A stretch of DNA of 64,000 nucleotides, taken from Planococcus citri (taxonomy: Eukaryota > Arthropoda > Insecta > Hemiptera > Pseudococcidae). The position numbers and the translations under genes were made by a program. Location of the stretch: the NCBI RefSeq assembly GCF_950023065.1, contig NC_088680.1:38366559-38430558 (forward strand), read 5' to 3'. Positions 1 to 9,117 of the stretch are shown one piece after another. The notes beneath the pieces were generated by a model. That model did no database searches and was not told where the DNA came from. It worked only from the letters and a program-made list of their open reading frames with translations. Each line of letters begins with the position of its first letter. Within the stretch, counting starts at the first letter, position 1.

Positions 1-3000
1 TTGATTTTTCTTCTTTTGTTAGTTTTCATTATAAAAAAATTTCTTTATCGAGCCTCTTGCAGCTCTCCCGAAGGGATTTAATTTTAGATAGTTAATCCTT
101 TTCTGTGTTCGATGACGGTGCGGGTTCGAGTCCGTAAGCTGCGGCGACGACGACAGCCGCATCAGGGCCAATATAACGCGAATTTAAATATTTTCCTCTT
201 CTCGTAGTCTCCCTCGGCCTCTTCGTTTCCCTTTCAAAATCGTCAATCTACCGTTCTCTTGCCTCTTTTCAGCCAATGTATTTACTATACTTTGAACCTC
301 TCTTCCCCCCTCCTTCCTACGAAACTCTACCTCACGCCGTTGTACTGTATAGCGATATTCTCATAATAATGTAATACGGTAAGAGCTGCGTTTTTCCCCA
401 TTATTTTTCTTCTTTCAGAGCATTCTTTCCTTTTTATTACGTAATAGTAATCTTTTTTTAATCCGTTTTCTTACTTTTTTTTGCATTCTCTTTTTTCGAT
501 TTTAGCTGTTTATCTTCCTTTGTCGACAAATAACGCGATTAAAATCGAATCATTAAATAGGTTATTATTATCGGTGTAAGAAAAACACGTCAGGGAAAAA
601 TAACGAGCGTTGGCTTAGCTCAATATCGGTGTATTTTCTCGTTCTGTTTTTTAACGCGTTAAAATTATGATTTATTTATTTCTTCGGTTGAAAATTTGTT
701 TAGGTGTTTATTCATTTCATAAAATTAAGTAGGTAAAATGTTGATTGAAAAAACTGAATACCTACAGACAATAATTGAAAAATATTGGTTTACTCTGTTC
801 AATATTTTTTCAATTTACTATTAAGTAGGTGAAATGTTGATTGAAAAAATTGAATACTGAAGAAAATAAAGTTGGTTTTCTCTGCCCCATATTTTTTAAT
901 TCATTGTTTTGAGGATAGTTTGGTTTTTCTCATTTTTGATATGGATATTTTTTACGCTGGTTGGGGGGGGGGGGGGAGTTGTCCAAAATTTTTGAGATTC
1001 TGATTTACGTCATACAGATTTTAAAGACCGTGGCTTTTGAAAACAAAAGACATTATACTGAGTCACTGATATTTGATTAGACTTTTAAAAAATTGGAAAA
1101 AATTGATCAGTTCTTGTCAAGGGAGCTTTTCAATGAACCCCCTGTTTCGAAAAAACTTGCAACTTTTAAAGTAGGTAGATTTTTAGATTTTATGTCAGAC
1201 TTTTCAAAACTAGAAACAAAATCAATCCATTCTTCAAAATCTTATTTTACAAAAATATGCCTACCAATTATACCTAGTTTTATTTTGTACTCGTACTTTC
1301 AAAGATAGTTTTCAAAACTTCTCGTTCTCTTCGTTGTCACCAAATTAGGCTAGAAAATTTATTGTTAATCAATTTTTCGAGGGGATTGTGATAGCAGAGG
1401 TGTACGAAAAAGTCAAATTCCGTAGACAGCTCGACTGTACTGCTTCATTATAAGCTCATGGCATAAAAACATCTTGTCCTCGTCGTCGTGGTAGTTTTGA
1501 TTTTAGATGCTTTGAAAGTTGTGTTCGAAAACGTACGTGTTTCAAATGAAGCATAGTGCTCTACTGCTCCAGTGCTCGTCGCTTGATTGAAAATTCGTTT
1601 TCACGACTTCGTATGACAGAGTCATTTGGTTAATGAGTTGTTTCGAAGTTCTCTTATAAAGGTATCCAATTCCATAGAGAACTTCATGCCTACGAGTGAT
1701 GCACGGTGTGTATAATTTTTTTTTACAAAACTTATCGCTACAAATGTTGGAATTTTCGTATTGACTCGACGCAGTGATTTTCCTATCATGCTAATAGAAG
1801 CATTCGGAGAAAGAATTATTTCACGCGGATTCTCTTCTATGTAGTATGAGTGGTATTCTTCTTTCGCGAAAGTTTGAATTTTATGGATCTCACTCCTTTC
1901 AATTGTCATATTTACCCATAAAACGAACATTTTCAAAATACGTACTATGTAGTTTGATTCAACGATGTGTTCTTTCAATTTTGAAATTTCTTATGAGATC
2001 TATGAGCATGTATTTTTAAATTTCAAAATTAAAGTATTAGAGTTTTAATAATTTGTGAATAAATCCGACTCAGTCTTTTATGCCACCATTTGTTATATCC
2101 CCCAAGAGTCTTCAAGACTGATGCAGAATGATTTTGAGGAGAAGTGGGCTGAGGTACTCGTATTTTGAATTTGAATTCTTGTGAATTGGGAATAACCTCA
2201 TTGGGAATTTTGAGAAAGGATGATGAAGCATCCCAATAAATTGATATCTAGTTGGAAAGGAAAAGAAAATCGAACGAGTCGATACCCAACTTAGGACTTG
2301 AAGGAAAAAGAGGCTCAGAGGATATCTGTTATGTTATAGATGCCTATAGATTCAGAGCACCTTAAATTATAAGCCGATAGGTATATATTGTCGTAAATGA
2401 GGCGTTATATTCGCGTATTTCCGTATAATGCTCACGTTATATAGCGATTTCTGCTTCCTGCGAAAGTATTTGCCGATCATCGCCATAGACTAATCATTAA
2501 CATAGAGCTGGACTATTATTACTCGAGGCAAGTTTTCGGCTGTTGTTTGTCGTAGAAAAGGATAGAGTTGTTGGTACATGGGCGAACATAGTAGGGACCA
2601 ACAACGTCGTACTATAATAATATCTTTCTGAACATGTCTGAAAATTCCGGCACAATTGAAAAGTTATTTGATATACGAGTTTAACTTTCCGCAATACCAA
2701 TACTACTATACGTGGCTTTTCACTTAATTTCCTCCCACATAATAGAGGAGAATTGTCGAAGATCCCTTTGCCTCGGGATTTGGCTGCTGCTAGAAGAGAG
2801 AGAAGTCGTTTTTTTTTTCAAACTCTATAAATACGAATATATACCTGCTTTTTTATACGCGTGTATGAAATGATGGGTATATCGCGTGGCTTTTTTTTCT
2901 TCTTCACTTAAACAGACGTGCATCGTCAGCAAAAACTTATTTATATGATGACTGTTATGAAGCTCTTAAATTAAACGCGAAACATAAACGGCAACATTTA

Positions 3001-3488
3001 CCTTTCGTCGTTAAACCTACGCGAGGCGAAAATTTTTTATCGTCTTATTTACGCGTATTTTTCAACGAATAAAAAAAAATCTCGAAACCTGTTAGGAATT
3101 GAATGAGTCGAACAGACGTAAAAGGTGATATAGAATAGTGGAAGTGTTTATGCAGAATTGCCTATGTAGGATTTCTTGCAACCGAATTCATGTACGAGTA
3201 TGTAGTTCACTTACATGGATACTTCTTTTTAGACGAATTTCTTTGAAATGCATTCGCTATTCGTAATTATTTTGTTAGACCTATCAAAATTCGATTTTTT
3301 GGATTTATCCATGTGAAATGATTATGTACTTATTACATTTACTGTGGGAAAAAATTCGTAACGGATCATTGAAAAATTGACGTATGTTGGCTTGCTGAAT
3401 CAAAATATGCATTGTAATGAAAAAAAAAGTCTCAAAAGGGTTGTCCTTGGTAGTGCAGAAAATCTGTATGGCAAAAAAAAAATGTGCA
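1..3488. other. Non-coding stretch, no gene recognised
   Basis: Both strands were inspected and no protein or structural RNA could be supported. The short open frames here have no recognisable motif and look like chance products of AT-rich DNA. A run of G occurs near 962-976 and T- or A-runs are common. The only internal structure is the tandem duplication at about 725-900. The sequence could be intergenic or part of a long intron, and nothing here separates the two. Confidence 0.5.
725..900. repeat. Two-copy tandem duplication, period about 96 bp
   Basis: The segment starting TTAAGTAGGTAAAATGTTGA at 725 recurs as TTAAGTAGGTGAAATGTTGA at 821. Both copies continue with the same GAAAAAA(C/T)TGAATAC stretch, and the later part is also recognisably similar (a TTGGTTT(A/T)CTCTG word). 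The second copy has drifted. This is a simple local duplication with no coding content. Confidence 0.7.
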
Positions 3489-4127
3489 ATTTTTTCCGCT
3501 CCCACCCCCTAAAGTGGTGACCTCGGGTGAGAAAATAATTAAATTTCTGCTATTCTGGTGGGGTCAGCTTGGTTTTCATGGGAGGGGGCTAAAATCGTCA
3601 TGAGAGTCTATTTTACTCAAAAGGGGTCCCTTTTAGAGACAATGGAACTCAAAATATTGAAATTTTAATTCTTTGAATTGTTTTTTTTAAATTTTTGAAA
3701 ATTGAGGGACCCACCGCAACCCGAATTTTTTGAAAATGGAAAAAATAAAAAATAGGGAATTATTTTCTCACCAAAGGACACCACTTTGTGGGGTTGAAAG
3801 GAGGAAAGACCAAAAACAACCAATTTTAGGACATCTCACATAATATACGAATTTCAGCTATTCTGGGGGGGGGTCAGCTTGGTTTTCATGGGAGGGGGCT
3901 AAAATCGCCATGAGAGGCTTTTTTACTCAAAAAAAAACCTTCTAGAGATGATGGAACTCGAAATTTTGACATTTTGAACATTTTTCTTTGAATTAGGTTT
4001 TTTTTTAATTTTTGAAAATTGAGGGGCCCACCGCAGCCCGAATTTTTTGAAAATGGAAAAAATAAAAAATAAGAGAATTATTTTCTCACCCGAGGTCACC
4101 ACTTTAGGGGGTGGGAGCGGAAAAAAT
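3489..4127. mobile_element. Foldback (MITE-like) element with 52-bp perfect inverted ends
   Basis: The first 52 bases (3489-3540) are the exact reverse complement of 4076-4127; both contain the core GGTGACCTCGGGTGAGAAAA or its complement. Between them lie two direct copies of a roughly 240-310-bp unit that begins CTATTCTG(G)TGGGGTCAGC-like sequence at about 3550 and 3858. The first unit ends at about 3770-3805 in a decayed third copy of the terminal motif (ACACCACTTTGTGGGG). No transposase is encoded. No target duplication was recognised, so the family is unassigned. The open frames inside are artefacts of the inverted structure. Confidence 0.7.
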
Positions 4128-5242
4128 CCCAACTTCAAAAATAAGGACCACCCTAGTGGAACATATCGAGAAATATCCCAAAAAATGAAGTTTTCTTATC
4201 CAAAATCCCAAAGTCGATTTCAAAACTCAAAAAATTGAAAAAAAAAGTTGAAAAAATGTTGGATGTCAAATTCTAAAAGCAAAGAAATCTTGCATTTCAA
4301 GGTCTTAACCTCCAACTAATCCTCATCCCCACCACTTTCGGCATCAAAATTACACTCATCAGCTTCATGAGTGGGGGGCGGGGGGCTGAAGAAAAATTAA
4401 GATGGAAACTATGATTTTTGAAACCATTTTGAAGGAGACTTTCTCAAAAATACATATTATATGTACTTTTATTTTTTTTATTTCTCAAATAAAAATATTT
4501 AAAAAGCGCGAAAAAAAAACAATTTTCCTGAATATGTATAATTGAAAATTATGTACCTAACTAGCTGCCTAACAATTGCTTAGTGGAAATTGTGTACCAT
4601 GATGGTGATGATTTCCGAAGCTTTAAGCTTTAGAATAGTTGAAGTTTTATCCAAAATACAATATTACTACTTGACTTTTATTTCGTATCTACTGTTCGGT
4701 AAATTCGGCTAAAAAAGCATCACCGCTTACTTAGTTTAATACTGTCGTACTTTTTTCTCTTCTATCTTTCTTTATTATGCTTCTGCTTGTCGTAAAATTT
4801 TAATTGATTTCTTATTACAAGAGGTGATTTTTTCAAAACATGGTTCGTTTATAATGAATTTATAGCCGCAGTAAATCACTCAGTTCTCTTGAAACATATC
4901 AACTGAAGGGGATGTAAGGCAAATAAAAGGAGTTTTTGAACGTGTACTCGTAATAATAAATGAAATTACTTTGCAAAATTCATCCGTTCAATTTCTTGGA
5001 ATTTCAAATTTGTCAAGTTTTGGAATTCACTCTGTCCAATGTTCTTTCCTTCAAAATACATAAATGAAGATTTTGTGGTCATGATGGTGAGCATCAAAGG
5101 ATCACCTAAAAAAGAGACTGATAATTTTTTCAAAACATGTTTCGTTCGAAGAAGGCGGTTCGGCATTGACCTAAAAATTTGAAAATTTTCCTAGATTTAG
5201 TTGAGGTTATTTGACCACAAATTTTGATATACCTAGTTTCTA

Positions 5243-5273
<31 letters not shown>

Positions 5274-5941
5274 TGAAACGATTATCATTGCAATTATATT
5301 CTAGTGAACATACCAATGTCTTCGATTTTTCGAAAGGTGGCTTATCAATATCAATTTATGTAGAGTAGGTGTAGGTAGTTGCTAATTTTAAGATGCTGAC
5401 GTTAAAATATATTGAAATACTTTTTCGATGCAAACCCTATGTTGCCTTCCACCCCCCCCAACTTTCTTAAAACTTGATCAACAAATTGAAAATGACGATT
5501 GTGTGGCTCGATATCGACATTTTTAAGGGCTTTAAAATATACCAACAAATTTTTAAAATTTGAACTCGTGATACCTTTCTAGTCCCTGTTCCTCCAATTT
5601 AAAAAAAAAATGAAAAAAGTATTGAATTGTGGCTGCAGCGAATAGGCATTTTAGTTTTGAAATTGCTCCCCTCGATGACTCTTTAGCTTCCTGTTTGCAA
5701 AAAAGTGGAGGGAGGAGGGGATTTTCAGTAGTGCCAGATCCAGAAAATAAATTGTTGACCGACTAATTGGTTGCAACTGCTCTAAAAATTCTGTGGAATT
5801 ATTATTAATATTTCTTTTTGGTTGTAAGGCTCAATTTAGAATCATTTCAAGGGTTCGAGAATTGAGATAATTCAGGTAAGAAAACTATACCTTTTATTTC
5901 TTTATTTTGTTCAATTTTTCTCATCGCTTTTTGCACTACTA
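4128..5941. other. Non-coding stretch with poly(A) run
   Basis: No gene is supported on either strand. The stretch is AT-rich with a pure A-run of roughly 24 bases near 5250-5273, which may be the tail of an old retroposed copy, although no recognisable body precedes it. The last bases (5942-5954) are the left target duplication of the LINE that follows. Confidence 0.5.
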
Positions 5942-6126
5942 TAAGTACATATTTGGGAGTTCGGATATCTTCTCGATACGTGAAAGTCGTGCGTTGGTGC
6001 GTGCAGTTGTGTCTAGTCGTAATAGGTTACTGTGTAACCGGTTATATCGAGCGTATATTATCTACGAAACCTACAAAGTAGGTACCTATCGTTGAATTCG
6101 GTTGTGGTTCGACCTGTCGGAGTAAA

Positions 6127-6975
6127 ATGGCCTGGTCAACAGACGAAGAGTTTCGTAACCAGTTTACTGAGATGTTCGAGGAGGTAAAGGCGATTAGAGC
6201 AACGGTTAAATCTACAGAAGAAAAAATAGACTCCTATAAATCAGATGTCGATCAAGTGAAGAGGGAAAACTCGGAATTAAAAGCCAAAGTAACCACCTTA
6301 ACGGATGAAGTACATGTTTTACATGGAAAGGTACATGATCTAGAACAATATAGTATGAAAGATAATGTAATTATCAATGGCGTGCCATGTAGTTTGGACG
6401 AAGATATTCGTAGCGTGGTGTTATCAGTGGCAAACAAATTGGAGGTACCGTTGGAAGACTACGATATCTCTTCAACTCACCGCCTCCCCGCCAACGCGGG
6501 TAGGATTCCTGCGATAATTGTTCGACTAAATAACCGAAGTAAAAAGACACTTCTTATTCAAAATTCGAAGCGGTTGAAACTACATGGAAAAGACCTGAGA
6601 TTTTCCCCTGCGGTACCCATCTTTGTGAATGAACAACTTTCCGCTAATTCGATGGCAATATTCAGAGAAGCTCTAGCTCTGAAGCATCAAAATTGTATTA
6701 CGCACGCATGGACTAGAGAGGGCAAAATACTGATCCGGGAGAAGGAGGATGGGCCATCAAGGCGAATTCGTTGTATCTCAGAGCTTCCATCACCTCCAAA
6801 TTCAGCAGTTGACTCAGACCAGATGATGGAAAATCCGGAAAAGACAGTGGATGTGGCTTCAGGTGACAGGAATTTAAGGTCTAGACCCCAGACGCTGTCG
6901 CAACTTGGTCAGCAAAGGAAAACAAATCGTGGTAGAAATAAGGGTAACAGGTCAAAATCGCGCCTTGAGAAGTAG
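6127..6975 (+). CDS. LINE ORF1 protein (coiled coil plus FP25K/L1-ORF1-like RNA-binding domain)
   Basis: This is a predicted 282-residue nucleic-acid-binding and chaperone protein of the LINE ribonucleoprotein. Residues about 10-75 form a heptad-rich coiled coil (KSTEEKIDSYKSDVDQVKRE and following), expected to mediate oligomerisation. Residues about 76-165 (DNVIINGVP ... DISSTHRLP ... IPAIIVRLNNRSKK) match the RRM-like fold shared by L1 ORF1p and the insect LINE/baculovirus FP25K family. A small C-terminal module follows (FVNEQLSANSMAIFREA ... WTREGKILIREK), then a basic tail rich in R, K and N. The ATG at 6127 is the first in frame after stops and opens directly into the coiled coil. The ORF ends with TAG at 6973-6975 and the same frame stays open into ORF2. 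Confidence 0.88.
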   Translation: MAWSTDEEFRNQFTEMFEEVKAIRATVKSTEEKIDSYKSDVDQVKRENSELKAKVTTLTDEVHVLHGKVHDLEQYSMKDNVIINGVPCSLDEDIRSVVLSVANKLEVPLEDYDISSTHRLPANAGRIPAIIVRLNNRSKKTLLIQNSKRLKLHGKDLRFSPAVPIFVNEQLSANSMAIFREALALKHQNCITHAWTREGKILIREKEDGPSRRIRCISELPSPPNSAVDSDQMMENPEKTVDVASGDRNLRSRPQTLSQLGQQRKTNRGRNKGNRSKSRLEK

Positions 6976-7767
6976 GATTCGAGCTCCGGTAACCCAGGTA
7001 AGCCCGGTCAGCATGGGTACGTAAGACCAAAAACAAAGCGCTATATCACAATAGGTTCAGGTAAAAACAGATCGTCTTGCATCTCCGTATCTAGTTTCAA
7101 TGTAAGATCACTGGTGGGTAATGATAAATTAATCGAACTGGAATCAAACCTAATTAACTCCAAGATCCATATTATGGGTATCTCTGAAGTTAGGAGAGTA
7201 GGCGAGGGTATTATCAAATTAAAAACGGGGAGTGTTTTCTGCTTTTATGGAGAGACTGCAGGACAGAGGGGAGTGGGTTTTGTCATAAGTCCGGAATGGA
7301 GTAGCAAATTAATACTTTTTCAAGGTGTCTCCGATCGGATAGCCATAGCCAAATTTAGCAAAGGTAAAAATGAGACACTGACTCTAATTCAGGTGTATGC
7401 CCCTACGTCAGCAGCAAGTGAAGAGGAGGTAGACTTGTTCTACAACAAATTATCCAATTGTCTCTCCGAACTCAGGTGTAATGCAAAACATCAAACACTG
7501 ATAATGGGTGATTTCAACAGCAAAATTGGGGGCAGGGAGTATGGAGAGGAGTCAGTGGTAGGACCATATACCTACGGGGTCAGAAACGAAAGGGGGTGGA
7601 AAATGTTGAACTTCTGCCAAGAACACAATTTAAAAGTGATAAACACTTGGTTCAAAAAAAAGGGAAAAAGAAAATGGACTTGGATCTCACCAAATCTGGA
7701 TTATAAGAATGAAATTGATTTTTTCCTCGCCCCCGCAAAAGACAGCTCGATTATCAATTATGAAGTA
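6976..7767 (+). CDS. LINE ORF2, N-terminal part: AP-like endonuclease (interrupted)
   Basis: This is the first part of ORF2, an apurinic-like endonuclease that nicks target DNA to prime reverse transcription. The frame is open immediately after the ORF1 TAG with no ATG before the conserved start of the domain (SVSSFNVRSL at about 7084-7113). A GTG lies at 7114, and the first in-frame ATG comes only within the catalytic domain. Visible motifs are GISEVRR (metal-binding glutamate) near 7180, IQVYAPTS near 7390, GDFNSKIGG near 7507 and WTWISP...EIDFF near 7677-7725. The domain stops before its last catalytic motif, because the mariner enters at TA 7766-7767; SDHRP lies beyond it at about 9139. 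Start options are readthrough of the TAG, reinitiation, or a non-AUG codon, and the sequence does not decide between them. Confidence 0.9.
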
Positions 7768-9115
7768 CAGGGTGTTCCAGAATAACCTTTCACTTTTGTT
7801 TTATTAGTAGCTCTGAGAGAAAAATGGTTACGGAAATTTTTTTATAACCAAAATGAAGTAGAAATGTGCCGTTTTTAGACCATATATTTGAGTTTTCATT
7901 ATAAATTAAGTTTTAAAAATTATTCCACCAAGATGTTTTCCATCATTTTTGACACAATCGACCAAACGTTTTTTAAAATTATTGAACACTTTGTTGAGCA
8001 TTTCTCTTCTAATCAGTCTTGATTCACGAATAATATTATCTAGGAGCTGTTTCAGAGTCCTAGGATCATCTTGATATACTTTTGACTTGAGGTAACCCCA
8101 TAAAAAAAAATCACATGCTGAAAAATCAGGGGATCGAGGTGGCCATGAAATTTCTGTGTTCAGCGAAATTATTCGATGACCAAAATGCTCACGCAATAAA
8201 GAAATCGTGTCCGTTGCGGAATGACAGGTAGCGCCATCCTGTTGGAACCAAGTAACTCTATACTTGTGTCTGCGTTTCAATTCAGGAATGAGAAACTCGT
8301 TTAACATTTTGCGATACCTCTCACCGTTCACCGTTTCATCAAACACATACGGTCCCACTATACCGAATTTAGCCACGCCCATCCAAACAGTCAACTTAGC
8401 GGAGTGTAGAGGTTTCTCGTGTATTATCATCGGATTCTCTGTCGACCAGTAGCGCATATTTTGTTTATTCACATCACCGTTTAGATAAAAATGAGCTTCA
8501 TCAGTAAAGAGTAACGAGTTCAATGGAATCTCACCAGTATCAATTCTTGTAAGCATATCCTCGGCAAATGATTTTCTTCTCACAAAATCAGTTTTTTGTA
8601 ACTTTTGAATGATTAAAATCTTATATGGATGGAAACTGAGGTCTTCAGATAAAATTCGTTGCAGAGAAGTTGGTTTGATTTTTAAATTTAACGCTCGTTT
8701 ACGTATTGAAGTGGTAGGGGTAGTCTGTACTGAATGCCTTACTCGGTCCGTTGTTTCTGGCGTTCTTACTGATCTTTTCCGACCTGTAGGCTTATTTTTA
8801 CAAGCATGAGCGGTTTTCTCGAAGTTTTTTACCCATAATTTCACTGTTGGCCTCGATGGCACTTCACTTTTACCGGTAAGTTTAAAATGTTTGCGGAAGG
8901 CACGAATTGCACTAATGTAAGAGTCATTATTTTTGAAAAAGGCCTTTACAATAAAAGCGCGCTGCACAGCCGTCCACTTCTCCATGGTAAAAAATTAATA
9001 CTGAAACATAATTCGGCATGTGTTGGCTACCTGGAACCGCTTTTACCATTCCCCTAACACCATTTGAACGCAGATCAGTGCTCACCAAAATGTGAAAGGT
9101 TATTCTGGAACACCC
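7768..9115 (-). mobile_element. Complete mariner-family transposon (DD41D type) nested in the LINE
   Basis: This is a 1,348-bp element bounded by perfect 24-bp terminal inverted repeats (7770-7793 and 9092-9115, outer sequence GGGTGTTCCAGAATAACC) with TA on both sides (7766-7767, 9116-9117). It contains a single intact transposase gene on the minus strand. Removing the element plus one TA rejoins the LINE ORF2 in frame, ending ...GAAGTA and resuming GTGGGC, so it is a simple TA-targeted insertion. The left side carries two extra bases (CA) between TA and the repeat; the right side does not. Perfect repeats and an intact ORF suggest recent mobility. Confidence 0.95.
7906..8985 (-). CDS. Mariner/Tc1-superfamily transposase, DD41D
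   Basis: This is an intact 359-residue cut-and-paste transposase. Residues about 1-120 are the DNA-binding region: two helix-turn-helix units (WTAVQRAFIVKAFF..., PSRPTVKLWVKNF; then TTSIRKRALNLK...SLQRILSEDL) joined by a GRKRSVRT linker. The catalytic core has D162 (LLFTDEAHF), D250 (WFQQDGATCH) and D292 (PPRSPDFSACDFF), giving 41 residues between the second and third aspartates. By established classification DD41D is the rosa-type lineage, distinct from classic DD34D mariner. The PPRSPDFSACDFF block is the counterpart of the usual PPYSPDLAPxD motif. The ATG at 8985 lies about 130 bp inside the right inverted repeat, a normal spacing. No frameshift or stop is seen, so it may be active. Similar proteins are often labelled SETMAR-like or Tc3-like in insects. 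Confidence 0.95.
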   Translation of the reverse strand: MEKWTAVQRAFIVKAFFKNNDSYISAIRAFRKHFKLTGKSEVPSRPTVKLWVKNFEKTAHACKNKPTGRKRSVRTPETTDRVRHSVQTTPTTSIRKRALNLKIKPTSLQRILSEDLSFHPYKILIIQKLQKTDFVRRKSFAEDMLTRIDTGEIPLNSLLFTDEAHFYLNGDVNKQNMRYWSTENPMIIHEKPLHSAKLTVWMGVAKFGIVGPYVFDETVNGERYRKMLNEFLIPELKRRHKYRVTWFQQDGATCHSATDTISLLREHFGHRIISLNTEISWPPRSPDFSACDFFLWGYLKSKVYQDDPRTLKQLLDNIIRESRLIRREMLNKVFNNFKKRLVDCVKNDGKHLGGIIFKT

Positions 9116-9117
9116 TA

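Noticed and set aside
110..140. GGTTCGAGTCC, a perfect tRNA B-box
   Set aside because: The flanking bases do not form a five-pair T-stem and no matching A-box, anticodon arm or acceptor stem is found upstream, so it is a chance match.
5907..6095. 62-residue frame spanning the left LINE boundary
   Set aside because: It crosses the target duplication and the LINE 5' UTR and has no homology signal.
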